A stretch of 64,000 bases of DNA from Rhizobium esperanzae. Lineage in GTDB: Bacteria; Pseudomonadota; Alphaproteobacteria; Rhizobiales; Rhizobiaceae. The stretch is taken from contig NZ_JACIFY010000014.1 of the NCBI RefSeq assembly GCF_014197615.1, forward strand, positions 117,482-181,481, written 5' to 3'. The notes under the pieces were generated by a model, which ran no database searches, was not told where the DNA came from, and saw only the letters and a list, made by a program, of their open reading frames with translations. The translations under genes and the position numbers were made by a program. The stretch's first letter is position 1, and each line of letters starts with the position of its first letter. Positions 32,141-40,286 of the stretch are shown here, in pieces.

Positions 32141-33328
32141 ATGTCCATCAAAACGCTGCAGGCTCTGAACAACAACGCGCCTGCCTCGGAAACCACGGCG
32201 GAAGCCGCACCCGCAACCCTTGACGCCGGCAACACGCCGCGCATCACTGAGGCTGCCGTCGTATCGGAGCCTGCCGTTCGCAAGGGCCGCGGCCGCGGAT
32301 TGCTGCTGGGTGCAACCGCGATCGTCCTGATCGCTGCGGGCGCCTATTTCGGCCACGACTATTGGACGGTCGGCCGCTTCCACATCTCGACCGACGATGC
32401 CTATGTGAAGGCTGACAACACGACCGTCGCACCGAAGGTTTCGGGCTATCTCGCCGAAGTGCTCGTCAGCGATAACCAGGTGGTCAAGGCTGGTCAGCCG
32501 CTTGCTCGCATCGACGACCGCGACTTCAAGGCTGCCCTTGACCAGGCCAGGGCCGATGTCGCCGCGGCGGAAGCGACGCTCAACGCCAAGCAGGCTTCGC
32601 TCGATATCCAGCAATCGACGATCGCCGCTGCCCGCGCGACGGTCGACGTCGACCGCGCGAACGAGACTTTCGCCGAGCAGAACAACAAGCGTTATTCGAA
32701 CCTTGCCACCAGCGGTTATGCCCCCGTCCAGACGGCGCAGCAGGCCGCCTCGCAGATCGCTGCCGCCCAAGCCACGATTGTTCGCGACAGCGCTTCGCTC
32801 GACGCCGCCGTCAAGCAGGTCGATCTCCTGAACGCCGAGCTTGCCCAGGCGAAGGCGGCGCTTGCCCGCAGCCAGGCCGTTCAACATCAGGCTGAGCTGA
32901 ATCTCTCCTATGCGACGATCACCGCACCTGTCGACGGCACCGTCGGCAACCGGACGCTGCGTGTCGGCCAGTATGTCCAGGCCGGCACCCAGCTGATGTC
33001 GGTCGTGCCGACGAGCGCGGTCTATGTGATTGCCAATTATAAGGAAACGCAGCTCACCAACGTCCGCGCCGGCCAACCGGTGGAAATCGAGGTCGATACC
33101 TTCCCGGGCCGTATCTATCACGGCCGCGTCGACAGCCTCGCTCCGGCAAGCGGCCAGGAATTTGCCCTGCTGCCGCCCGACAACGCCACCGGAAACTTCA
33201 CCAAGGTCGTCCAGCGCATCCCGGTCAAGATCGTGCTCGATGGCGACGCCGCCGTGAGCGGCGACCTGCGCCCCGGCATGTCCGTACAGCCGAGCATCGA
33301 CACCAAGGCCGATGCCGACCGCACATAA
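32141..33328 (+). CDS. emrA: Multidrug efflux membrane fusion protein, EmrA/HlyD family
   Basis: This is a 395-residue periplasmic adaptor that links an inner-membrane pump to an outer-membrane channel. A cytoplasmic N-terminus of about 55 residues is followed by one membrane anchor (GLLLGATAIVLIAAGAYFG). The biotinyl-lipoyl half-motif DDAYVKADNTTVAPKVSGYL comes next, then a long alpha-helical hairpin (about residues 125-255) and the second lipoyl half around YATITAPVDGTVGNRTLRVG. GGAG precedes the ATG. The pump gene emrB follows after 23 bp. It resembles the rhizobial pumps that give resistance to plant phenolics and other drugs, but the substrates here are inferred. Confidence 0.95.
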   Translation: MSIKTLQALNNNAPASETTAEAAPATLDAGNTPRITEAAVVSEPAVRKGRGRGLLLGATAIVLIAAGAYFGHDYWTVGRFHISTDDAYVKADNTTVAPKVSGYLAEVLVSDNQVVKAGQPLARIDDRDFKAALDQARADVAAAEATLNAKQASLDIQQSTIAAARATVDVDRANETFAEQNNKRYSNLATSGYAPVQTAQQAASQIAAAQATIVRDSASLDAAVKQVDLLNAELAQAKAALARSQAVQHQAELNLSYATITAPVDGTVGNRTLRVGQYVQAGTQLMSVVPTSAVYVIANYKETQLTNVRAGQPVEIEVDTFPGRIYHGRVDSLAPASGQEFALLPPDNATGNFTKVVQRIPVKIVLDGDAAVSGDLRPGMSVQPSIDTKADADRT

Positions 33329-33351
33329 GCGCAGGGCCAGGAGATCGTGTC

Positions 33352-34959
33352 ATGTCCACCATCGCAGCAACAGCCTCAGCCACATCGCAGCCGCGCGTCG
33401 GCACAAGGTCCAGCACCGGGGCGAGCACCAGGGAATGGATCGCCGTTCTCGCCGGCATGATCGGCGCCTTCATGGCGATCCTCAACATCCAGATCACCAA
33501 TGCCTCGCTCCTTGAGATCGAGGGCGGCATTGGAACGGGCGTCGACAACGGCGCCTGGATCTCGACCTCCTATCTCATCGGCGAGATCATCGTCATTCCG
33601 CTGACGGCCTATTTCAGCAACGTCTTCTCGTTCCGCCGCTATATCCTGGTCAACTCGGTCCTGTTCCCGCTGTTCTCGATCGCCTGTGCCTTCGCCCACG
33701 ATCTCGGCACGATGATCGTGCTGCGCGGCCTGCAGGGCTTTGCCGGCGGTGTGCTGATCCCGATGGCATTCACCATGGTTCTGACCAAGCTGCCCAAATC
33801 GCAGCAGGCGCTCGGCCTCGCCATCTTCGCGCTTTCGGTGACCTTCGCACCGGCGATCGGCCCGACCATCGGCGGTTATCTCACCGAGAATTATGGCTGG
33901 CAGACGATCTTCTTCATCAACGCCATCCCGAGTGCGATCATGGTAGCGGCGCTTGCCTTGACGCTCGACAAGCAGCCGATGCAGCTCGGTCTGCTGAGGG
34001 AAGGCGACTGGGCCGGTATCTTCACCATGGCGATCGGTCTTTCGGCGCTGCAGACGGTGCTCGAAGAAGGCAACAAGGAGGACTGGTTCTCCTCGCCCTT
34101 CATCGTCAAGCTGAGTCTCGTCGCCTTCGTCTTTCTCGCCGCCTTCATCTGGATCGAGCTGACGGTGAAGAAACCGCTGGTCAAGCTTAGCCTACTGAAG
34201 CAGCGCAATTTCGGCATCGGTGTTGCGGTCAACGTTCTGGTCGGCGTCGCGCTTTTCGGCAGCGTCTATATCCTGCCGCAATATCTCGGCCAGGCGCAGC
34301 GCTACAATGCCGAGCAGATCGGCAATGTGCTGGCCTGGACCGGCCTGCCGCAGCTGCTGCTCATCCCGCTCGTGCCGTTGATGATGAAGCGCTTCGATGC
34401 CCGTTACATCGGCTTCCTCGGCATCTCGATCTTCGCCATCAGCTGCTTCATGAACGTCATGCTTTCGGCCGATACCGCCGGCGACCAGTTCTGGATCCCC
34501 AACATCGTTCGCGCCATCGGCCAGGCGCTGGTGCTGACGCCGATCACCGCCATCACCACAGCCGACATCGCGCCCGCCGATGCGGCCGCCGCCTCGGGCC
34601 TGACCAACATGCTGCGCAATCTCGGCGGCGCGGTCGGCACGGCAACGCTCGGCACGGTGCTGACCAAACGCGAGCAGTTCCACTCCAACATCATCGGCCA
34701 GTCGGTGACGCTCGGCCGCGACGAGGTCCGCAACCGTCTCGACCAGGTGACCGGCTACTTCATGTCGCACGGGGTCTCCGACCACGCGGTCGCAACGCAG
34801 AAAGCGGTCGTGGCGCTTGGGCAGATCGTCAAACGCCAGGCTCTGATCATGGGCTTCAGCGATACCTTCGCCGTTATCGGGACCGTGCTTGCCATTGCTG
34901 CGATCGCCCTGCTCTTTGCCCAGAAGCCACGCTCAGGCGGGGGCGCCGGCGCCCACTGA
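33352..34959 (+). CDS. emrB: Multidrug efflux MFS permease, EmrB/QacA (DHA2) family
   Basis: This is a 535-residue drug/proton antiporter with about 14 membrane segments. The first helix MIGAFMAILNIQITNASL is typical of EmrB. A DHA2-type motif A appears after helix 2, and the antiporter motif C is visible in TFAPAIGPTIGGYL near residue 165. The interhelical loop IPLVPLMMKRFD lies near the middle. It forms an operon with emrA, driven by the TetR-controlled promoter. A bidirectional-looking terminator follows 18 bp after the stop. Confidence 0.95.
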   Translation: MSTIAATASATSQPRVGTRSSTGASTREWIAVLAGMIGAFMAILNIQITNASLLEIEGGIGTGVDNGAWISTSYLIGEIIVIPLTAYFSNVFSFRRYILVNSVLFPLFSIACAFAHDLGTMIVLRGLQGFAGGVLIPMAFTMVLTKLPKSQQALGLAIFALSVTFAPAIGPTIGGYLTENYGWQTIFFINAIPSAIMVAALALTLDKQPMQLGLLREGDWAGIFTMAIGLSALQTVLEEGNKEDWFSSPFIVKLSLVAFVFLAAFIWIELTVKKPLVKLSLLKQRNFGIGVAVNVLVGVALFGSVYILPQYLGQAQRYNAEQIGNVLAWTGLPQLLLIPLVPLMMKRFDARYIGFLGISIFAISCFMNVMLSADTAGDQFWIPNIVRAIGQALVLTPITAITTADIAPADAAAASGLTNMLRNLGGAVGTATLGTVLTKREQFHSNIIGQSVTLGRDEVRNRLDQVTGYFMSHGVSDHAVATQKAVVALGQIVKRQALIMGFSDTFAVIGTVLAIAAIALLFAQKPRSGGGAGAH

Positions 34960-34976
34960 CGACCTCTTTTCCAGAG

Positions 34977-35006
34977 AAAGCCCTTCTTCGCGCGAAGGAG
35001 GGCTTT
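34977..35006. terminator. Bidirectional terminator between emrB and the epimerase gene
   Basis: The stem AAAGCCCTTCTTCG / CGAAGGAGGGCTTT, with one T-G wobble, ends in TTTT on the plus strand. It lies between convergent genes. On the minus strand the flanking run is CTTT, so it could serve both transcripts. Confidence 0.75.
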
Positions 35007-35017
35007 TCAGCGCAAGC

Positions 35018-35887
35018 CTATTGCGGAATCTCGACCGTAAAGGCGAAGCTTGCCACGGCACCCGGCGCCAGAATCGTCGTGGAGGGACGTTTCGACAGTT
35101 CGTTCGAACTTCCAGCTTCCGCAGCCGTTCCATGCCAGGGCTCGATGCAGATGAAGGGGGCGCCCGGTTTGGTCCACAAGGCGAGATTGGGCAGGTTCTT
35201 GAAGCCAAACCGCAAGCTCGGCCCGCCTTCGGCGCCGTAATGCAGCCCTTCGCCTGCGCCTTGCGGGAAGATCATCGCGTCCTGCTCGAACATTGCGTGA
35301 TCCAGCACCAGCCGGCCGGCTTTGAACGGCGAGGGCAGCGCCGCAGGATTGATGAGACCACCCTCCAGCCGCACGAGCACGGGCTCGCCGGCATTCTCGA
35401 GCATAATCGTGTGGGCCTGCCCGGCAGCACCGGGCAGCGGCCAGGCGAAGGCCGGATGAAAACCGAGCCCGAACGGCATCGCCTTTTGGTCGCGATTGCT
35501 CACCTCTGCCGTTACCGTCAAAGCGCGGCCTTCGACCGCATGCTCCAGGGCCAGCTGAAAATCGAATGGATACACCGCTCTCGAGGCTTCGGAGGCGACC
35601 AGCTCGTGCCGGCACATCGTTGCCGTGGATGCTGCAAGCGTAAACTCGCTCCGGCGGGCAAAACCATGCTGGGCCATCGGGTAGACCGTGCCGTCGATCG
35701 CGGTCTTGTCATCCGGAGCCTTGCCGACGATCGGGAACAGGATCGGTGACCGCCCGGTCCAGAAGGCTGCATCGCCCGTCCACAACCAGGAGCGTCCGTC
35801 GCTTGAGGTGAGCGCCTGCATCTCGGCGCCGAGAGGAGAGATGTCGACGGTGAGGTCCTGATTACCGATCCGGATCAAGGTTGGCAT
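35018..35887 (-). CDS. Aldose 1-epimerase family protein (LacX-like)
   Basis: This is a 289-residue galactose-mutarotase-fold protein that would interconvert sugar anomers or act on phosphorylated sugars. The start at 35887 follows AAGGGAA; the in-frame extension upstream is unlikely. Family features include SPLGAEMQALTSSDGRSWLWTGD at residues 15-37 (broken over two strands), GRSPILFPIVG, MAQHGFARRSEF with the catalytic-type His, and LGFHPAFAWP with the second His. A late glutamate in FICIEPWHG corresponds to the catalytic base. It is a single gene, and a role in general sugar metabolism is the safest statement. Confidence 0.9.
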   Translation of the reverse strand: MPTLIRIGNQDLTVDISPLGAEMQALTSSDGRSWLWTGDAAFWTGRSPILFPIVGKAPDDKTAIDGTVYPMAQHGFARRSEFTLAASTATMCRHELVASEASRAVYPFDFQLALEHAVEGRALTVTAEVSNRDQKAMPFGLGFHPAFAWPLPGAAGQAHTIMLENAGEPVLVRLEGGLINPAALPSPFKAGRLVLDHAMFEQDAMIFPQGAGEGLHYGAEGGPSLRFGFKNLPNLALWTKPGAPFICIEPWHGTAAEAGSSNELSKRPSTTILAPGAVASFAFTVEIPQ

Positions 35888-35983
35888 CGCAATTCCCTTT
35901 CGCACTGGTTCGGTACCAAGCCATACCTTTCCCCAGCGGGGATTTCCAGCCAATAGGTGGAAGGGCCGGGTACCGGCGACAGG

Positions 35984-36313
35984 CTATTTCCGCACCGCGC
36001 CCAATCGTGCGATCACCTCATTCGGGATGCCGTAGCGCTGAACGGCGTCGCGATTGTTGCGCAGCCCGCACATCTCGCGCTGGATGAAGAATGCCCAGAC
36101 GGCGTCGGACGCTTCATTCAGAAGCTTCTCGCGTTCCTCGGCACTCTGGCGCTCGGGAGTCCAGGCCTTCAGGCCGGCGAGCGCCGCCTCCACCTTCAGC
36201 CCGTGACGCCCGAGTGAATCGGCCCGTTCCGACATCAGCTCGTATTCGAGGACGTTGAAGCCCTTTCTATCCTGCTGGGATTGTCTGAAGGACTGCGGCG
36301 GACGAACGCTCAT
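35984..36313 (-). CDS. Small conserved-looking protein of unknown function
   Basis: This is a 109-residue charged, helical protein without a signal peptide or membrane segment. The ATG at 36313 has AAGGAA upstream; 14 more codons upstream are open but less likely. The pattern GFNVLEYELMSERADSLGRHG, then LKAWTPER and AVWAFFIQREMCGLRN, looks like a single compact domain seen in alphaproteobacteria, but I cannot name it with confidence. It is monocistronic, between the epimerase and ABC-F genes. Confidence 0.7.
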   Translation of the reverse strand: MSVRPPQSFRQSQQDRKGFNVLEYELMSERADSLGRHGLKVEAALAGLKAWTPERQSAEEREKLLNEASDAVWAFFIQREMCGLRNNRDAVQRYGIPNEVIARLGAVRK

Positions 36314-36459
36314 TGGCGCGGATTCCTTGTCAGTGAAGGCCTTAATCTTAGCCAATCCGGCTCGACAGATCGAGAGGGTGCGAAACGGGGCCTATCCCGG
36401 CATTTCCATGCGTGGCATAAGGGCGCCGAAAAAACTTTCCCCCAGGCTCAGCGCACATC

Positions 36460-38082
36460 ATGATTCGTATCGAGAATATCAGCAAGCAGCTCAGTCACCG
36501 GATCCTCTTCATCGAGGCATCGGCGGCCCTGAACAGAGGCGAGAAGATCGGTCTCGTCGGCCCGAATGGCGCCGGCAAGACGACGATCTTCCGGATGATC
36601 AACGGGGAAGAGCTGCCCGACGAAGGCCAGGTCTCCTGCGAGAAGGGCGTCACCATCGGCTACTTCAACCAGGATGTCGGCGAGATGGCGGGCCATAGCG
36701 CCGTTGCCGAGGTAATGAATGGCGCCGGTCCGGTCAGCATCGTTGCCGGCGAGTTGCGCGAACTCGAAGCCGCCATGGCCGACCCCGAAAGGGCCGACGA
36801 CATGGAAGAGATCATCGAGCGCTACGGCGAGGTGCAGGCGCGCTACGAGGAACTGGACGGCTACGCGCTCGAAGGCCGTGCCCGCGAGGTGCTTGCGGGC
36901 TTAAGCTTCAGCCAGGAGATGATGGATGGCGATGTCGGTGCGCTGTCGGGCGGCTGGAAGATGCGTGTGGCGCTTGCCCGCATTCTGCTGGCGCGGCCCG
37001 ATGTCATGCTGCTCGACGAACCGAGCAACCATCTGGATCTCGAAAGCCTGATCTGGCTGGAGGAATTTCTGAAGGGGTATGAAGGCGCGCTGCTGATGAC
37101 CTCGCACGACCGAGAATTCATGAACCGCATCGTCACCAAGATCATCGAGATCGACGCTGGCACGCTGACGGCCTATTCCGGCGATTATGAAATTTACGAG
37201 CAGCAGCGGGCGCAGAACGAAAAGCAGCAGCAGGCCCAGTTCGAACGCCAGCAGGCGATGCTCGCCAAGGAAATCAAGTTCATCGAGCGGTTCAAGGCGC
37301 GCGCCTCGCATGCCTCGCAGGTGCAGAGCCGCGTGAAGAAACTGGAGAAGATCGATCGGGTGGAGCCGCCCAAGCGCCGGCAGTCGGTCGCCTTCGAATT
37401 TCAGCCGGCCCCGCGCTCCGGCGAGGATGTGGTCAGCCTGAAGAATGTGCACAAGAAATACGGCAGCCGAAGCATCTATGAAGGGTTCGATTTCATGGTG
37501 CGGCGGCGGGAGCGCTGGTGCATCATGGGCATCAACGGCGCCGGCAAATCGACGCTGCTGAAGCTGGTGACCGGCACTGCCGAGCCTGACGAAGGCAGTG
37601 TCGCGCTCGGCGCCAGTGTCAAGATGGGTTATTTCGCCCAGCACGCCATGGATATTCTCGACGGGGAGCACACCGTCTTCCAATCGCTGGAAGATCGGTT
37701 TCCCCAGGCAGGGCAGGGGCCCTTGCGGGCGCTCGCCGGATGTTTCGGCTTTTCCGGCGACGATGTGGAGAAGCGGTGCCGTGTGCTTTCGGGCGGCGAG
37801 AAGGCCCGGCTGGTCATGGCGATGATGCTCTTCGATCCGCCGAACCTGCTGGTCCTCGACGAGCCGACGAACCATCTCGATCTCGACACCAAGGAAATGC
37901 TGATCAAGGCGCTCTCGCAATATGAGGGCACCATGCTGTTCGTCTCGCACGATCGGCATTTCCTGGCCGCCCTTTCCAACCGCGTGCTGGAACTGACGCC
38001 CGAAGGCGTTCACCAATATGGCGGCGGCTATACCGAATATGTGGCGCGCACCGGCCAGGAAGCGCCGGGTCTGCGGAGCTGA
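36460..38082 (+). CDS. ABC-F family ATP-binding protein
   Basis: This is a 540-residue soluble protein with two ABC ATPase domains and no membrane part, so it is a ribosome-associated ABC-F factor rather than a transporter. Domain 1 has GPNGAGKTTI (about 33-42), LSGGWKMRVALARILL and LLDEPSNHLD. The linker (about 240-320) is charged and helical, rich in Gln and Lys, and contains IEFKARASHASQVQSR-like sequence typical of the P-site tRNA interaction motif. Domain 2 has GINGAGKSTLL, LSGGEKARLVMAMML and LVLDEPTNHLD. It resembles the housekeeping Uup/EttA-type group more than resistance proteins. A long hairpin follows the stop. Confidence 0.95.
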   Translation: MIRIENISKQLSHRILFIEASAALNRGEKIGLVGPNGAGKTTIFRMINGEELPDEGQVSCEKGVTIGYFNQDVGEMAGHSAVAEVMNGAGPVSIVAGELRELEAAMADPERADDMEEIIERYGEVQARYEELDGYALEGRAREVLAGLSFSQEMMDGDVGALSGGWKMRVALARILLARPDVMLLDEPSNHLDLESLIWLEEFLKGYEGALLMTSHDREFMNRIVTKIIEIDAGTLTAYSGDYEIYEQQRAQNEKQQQAQFERQQAMLAKEIKFIERFKARASHASQVQSRVKKLEKIDRVEPPKRRQSVAFEFQPAPRSGEDVVSLKNVHKKYGSRSIYEGFDFMVRRRERWCIMGINGAGKSTLLKLVTGTAEPDEGSVALGASVKMGYFAQHAMDILDGEHTVFQSLEDRFPQAGQGPLRALAGCFGFSGDDVEKRCRVLSGGEKARLVMAMMLFDPPNLLVLDEPTNHLDLDTKEMLIKALSQYEGTMLFVSHDRHFLAALSNRVLELTPEGVHQYGGGYTEYVARTGQEAPGLRS

Positions 38083-38091
38083 CCGATATTT

Positions 38092-38132
38092 TTCGGACCG
38101 TCGAAGCCGTCAGGCGGCTTCGACGGTCCGAA
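38092..38132 (+). terminator. 18-bp perfect stem-loop after the ABC-F gene
   Basis: The core stem CGGACCGTCGAAGCCG / CGGCTTCGACGGTCCG extends to 18 bp with a 5-nt loop and starts 9 bp after the stop codon. There is no T run on its 3' side, unlike a classical intrinsic terminator. Rho-assisted termination or 3' protection is possible. Confidence 0.55.
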
Positions 38133-38221
38133 GGACGGATTCGGCGCTCGTCGCCACGATGATGACCAAATTCCGTGGTGTTCGGAGCCCTCTTCATGCA
38201 ATCGGGGACGCGCATATCGGC

Positions 38222-38749
38222 ATGGACTGGATCAATCGCTATATCGATCAGCCGCTGCTGCACGGGGCGGCGGGCTTGTTGCGGGGCTGGCACATCCGCA
38301 CGCGGCAGCCGCCGGAGCTGCTGGAGCCGACATGGAATCTCGTCGTTCTCTCCGTTCTCCTGATCGCGAGCGGGCAGGTCATGGCCGGCAGACCTTTTGC
38401 GTTGAGTGTTGCGGCGCTGATCATGCTGGCGCTGCCATCGGCGCGAAAACTGCTTTCAGCGATGAAGGTGAGGGGCGGCAATTATGGCGCTCGGGAATAC
38501 AAGTCGCTGAGAGCGCGCGCCATCGCCAAACGTGAGGCGGAGTGGTCGGTGCGGATCATCGTCCTGTTTTCCTCCGCCTGTCTTCCCTTCATCGCTCGCA
38601 TCGACGATCCGGTGGGAGCCTGTTTCATGCTGGGAGCAAGCATCTGGTTCGTATTGACCGGGCCGCTCAAGGCCTATCTCGATGCGGCCGAGCCTCCCGA
38701 GCCGAATGAAGGCGACCGAACCTATAGCGGCGCCTTTCATTTCGGCTGA
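38222..38749 (+). CDS. Membrane protein of unknown function
   Basis: This is a 175-residue protein with probably three to four membrane segments: about 40-53 and 58-77 in the first half and 110-145 in the second half. Between them is a basic loop (KVRGGNYGAREYKSLRARAIAKREAEW). The ATG at 38222 (MDWINRYIDQPLL) is preceded by a GGGGA signal somewhat far upstream, so the start is uncertain; an alternative lies about 60 bp earlier. No domain is recognised. It is separated from the ABC-F gene by a hairpin and is probably monocistronic. Confidence 0.65.
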   Translation: MDWINRYIDQPLLHGAAGLLRGWHIRTRQPPELLEPTWNLVVLSVLLIASGQVMAGRPFALSVAALIMLALPSARKLLSAMKVRGGNYGAREYKSLRARAIAKREAEWSVRIIVLFSSACLPFIARIDDPVGACFMLGASIWFVLTGPLKAYLDAAEPPEPNEGDRTYSGAFHFG

Positions 38750-38790
38750 GCCGCTGCGACGTTGCATGTGCCGGCCGTGAGGGCAGGCAG

Positions 38791-38815
38791 GGAACCAAAT
38801 CGGGCGGCTTCCGTT
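38791..38815 (+). promoter_or_regulatory. EcfG-type general stress promoter for the DUF1328 gene
   Basis: GGAAC (38791-38795) and CGTT (38812-38815) are separated by 16 bp, which matches the promoter consensus of the alphaproteobacterial stress sigma factor EcfG. It lies about 30 bp before the DUF1328 start codon, a suitable distance for transcription initiation. Confidence 0.75.
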
Positions 38816-38845
38816 ATCTCCGCAGCAACGTAAAAGGAGATTGCG

Positions 38846-39010
38846 ATGCTTTATTACGCTCTGGTGTTTCTCGTTGTGGCCTTGATTGCCGGCGTCCTCG
38901 GATTTGGCGGTATAGCAGGGGCTTCAGCTTCCATCGCCCAGGTTCTGTTCTTTATTTTCCTGGTGCTCTTCGTGGTATCGATCGTCATGCGCCTGATGCG
39001 AAGAGTATAG
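38846..39010 (+). CDS. DUF1328 family small membrane protein
   Basis: This is a 54-residue hydrophobic protein, MLYYALVFLVVALIAGVLGF at its start, with two predicted membrane helices (residues 2-24 and 30-49) and a basic end (MRLMRRV). Length, the GxxGFGGIAG turn and the topology match the DUF1328/YtjA family. AAAAGGAGA lies 6 bp before the ATG. An EcfG-type promoter upstream and a strong terminator downstream make it a monocistronic stress-inducible gene. Its biochemical role is unknown. Confidence 0.9.
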   Translation: MLYYALVFLVVALIAGVLGFGGIAGASASIAQVLFFIFLVLFVVSIVMRLMRRV

Positions 39011-39032
39011 TGCGCAGAGATCGACTATAAGG

Positions 39033-39060
39033 CCCGGCGAAATCGAATCGCCGGGTTTTT
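39033..39060 (+). terminator. Rho-independent terminator after the DUF1328 gene
   Basis: An 8-bp stem CCCGGCGA / TCGCCGGG with a 7-nt loop is followed by TTTTTC. It lies 22 bp after the stop codon and also marks the end of the convergent EF-hand gene region. Confidence 0.88.
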
Positions 39061-39085
39061 CTTGTTGCCGCATCCGGCGTCACCA

Positions 39086-39442
39086 TCACTGAAGATTTCC
39101 GTTGCGGTCGTGGTCGGCCGTCGCGAAATCCGCCATGACCCGCTGCATGAATTCGCTTCGGCTGATGCGGCCGTTGTGGTCGGCGTCGGTCAAGGTGAAT
39201 TGCTCGACAGTCAGGATCTGAACCGTCTCATCGGACTGCAGGCTGCCGTCCTTGTTCTTGTCGAGACTCCCGAAGGCCGTGCCCATGAAGGTCTCGTATT
39301 CGGAGCGATCGACCGTCTTGCTGCCATTGCCGTCGAGCCGGTCCATCTGACCCTGATACATCGATCCGGGCTGCTGTTGTTGCGCCGCTGCCCCAAAGCA
39401 TTGGCACAGGATGAGTGTCGTCGCTAAAGCCGAGATTTTCAT
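39086..39442 (-). CDS. Secreted EF-hand calcium-binding protein
   Basis: This is a 118-residue protein with a signal peptide (residues 1-20, ending FGAAA) and four EF-hand-like loops. The first (about 37-48, DGNGSKTVDRSE) is imperfect, the second (61-72, DKNKDGSLQSDE) and third (86-97, DADHNGRISRSE) are canonical, and the fourth (DHDRNGNLQ) is cut by the C-terminus after nine positions. GGAGGGA precedes the ATG at 39442. It is therefore a periplasmic or extracellular calcium binder. It follows the glycine-zipper lipoprotein gene by 18 bp and is likely co-transcribed with it. Calcium-binding secreted proteins of rhizobia often concern symbiosis or the envelope, but no role can be assigned here. 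Confidence 0.9.
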   Translation of the reverse strand: MKISALATTLILCQCFGAAAQQQQPGSMYQGQMDRLDGNGSKTVDRSEYETFMGTAFGSLDKNKDGSLQSDETVQILTVEQFTLTDADHNGRISRSEFMQRVMADFATADHDRNGNLQ

Positions 39443-39460
39443 CACTCGATATCCCTCCAA

Positions 39461-39709
39461 CTATCGACAAGCCAGGCGATTGCCCACGAAACCGCCGCCG
39501 CCGATGCCGGCGGCGACAGCAAGCACTTGCCCGGTTCCAGCCCCGATCGTGCTGCCGATCAGGCCGCCGACAATCGCGCCGCCGACGGTTCCCGCAATAC
39601 AGCCGAATTCGGAATTGTGATCCGAGACGCTCTGGGATGTCGGCGCGGACTGGCAAGCGGAGACGGCAAGGCATGCCGCCAGTGTGATGTTTGTCGTGCG
39701 TAAACGCAT
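39461..39709 (-). CDS. Small lipoprotein with glycine-zipper domain
   Basis: This is an 82-residue protein from the ATG at 39709, which follows GGGAGG. The signal peptide ends in a lipobox (AVSAC, Cys19), so the mature protein should be lipid-anchored. Residues 42-78 form a glycine-zipper hairpin (GTVGGAIVGGLIGSTIGAGTG, then GIGGGGFVG; shown in two parts), the 2TM type found in outer-membrane lipoproteins such as SlyB/OmpA-associated proteins. It precedes the EF-hand gene, with which it probably forms an envelope operon. Confidence 0.88.
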   Translation of the reverse strand: MRLRTTNITLAACLAVSACQSAPTSQSVSDHNSEFGCIAGTVGGAIVGGLIGSTIGAGTGQVLAVAAGIGGGGFVGNRLACR

Positions 39710-40286
39710 TTTTTCCTCCCGATAATGGCCCGCCATCTCCAATAGAGATCGGTAGGCGTACGATTGCTCGGCCCCTGCGAAAATATCGCCTGATTATATT
39801 TCTCGAGTTCAGACTTTATTTCTGTTCGAACAGAAGGAGAATTCCGGAAAACACCCGGACATTCTGTGGCAATGCAAAGCAGTCATGCCGTTTCCCTCTC
39901 CGTTACAGTCTTGCGAGGGGAATTATTGCCAAATAGTACAGCTATAGAGACAGCATGGCAACCTGCACGGTCATCGATCGCTTATGCAGTAAGGCGCCAG
40001 CCTTTGTCCGGAAAGACGACGGCAATCGCGACCGTGCCTTTCTGGCAACCATTCCTGACAAGATCATGAAATAACCGGATGACGTGAATTAGTGCCTTCG
40101 AAATGTCCCAATGGGGGCTGAACCGTAGGCATGCTTGTCGTTTGTGCCCTCCCATGCGCTTCGACAGGCGATGCGAAAAGGATGCCGGTTCGGGATCGTT
40201 TTGCGGTTCCATCCGTTGTCTGTAGCCGAATCTGGTGGCGAGTAGCCGGGCATTTGCTCCCGTCACGATTTGAGAAGGAGACCCTT
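39710..40286. other. 577-bp gene-free region with a 16-bp palindrome (39830-39845)
   Basis: No convincing gene is seen between the lipoprotein gene (leftward) and the DUF992 gene (rightward). The left half is AT-rich and contains the perfect palindrome TTCTGTTCGAACAGAA (39830-39845). The region must hold both divergent promoters; a small regulatory RNA cannot be excluded. A 39-codon open frame at 39955-40074 lacks a good ribosome binding site. Confidence 0.5.

Noticed and set aside
31358..33121. 587-codon reading of the tetR frame extending through emrA antisense
   Set aside because: The TetR domain begins at 32005; the upstream part is antisense to a strong membrane fusion gene.
39830..39845. 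LexA box within the palindrome
   Set aside because: Alphaproteobacterial LexA sites are direct repeats GTTC-N7-GTTC; this site is an inverted repeat GTTCGAAC.
39955..40074. 39-codon open frame in the gap before the DUF992 gene
   Set aside because: No good ribosome binding site, no recognisable family, and atypical composition; kept only as a note.
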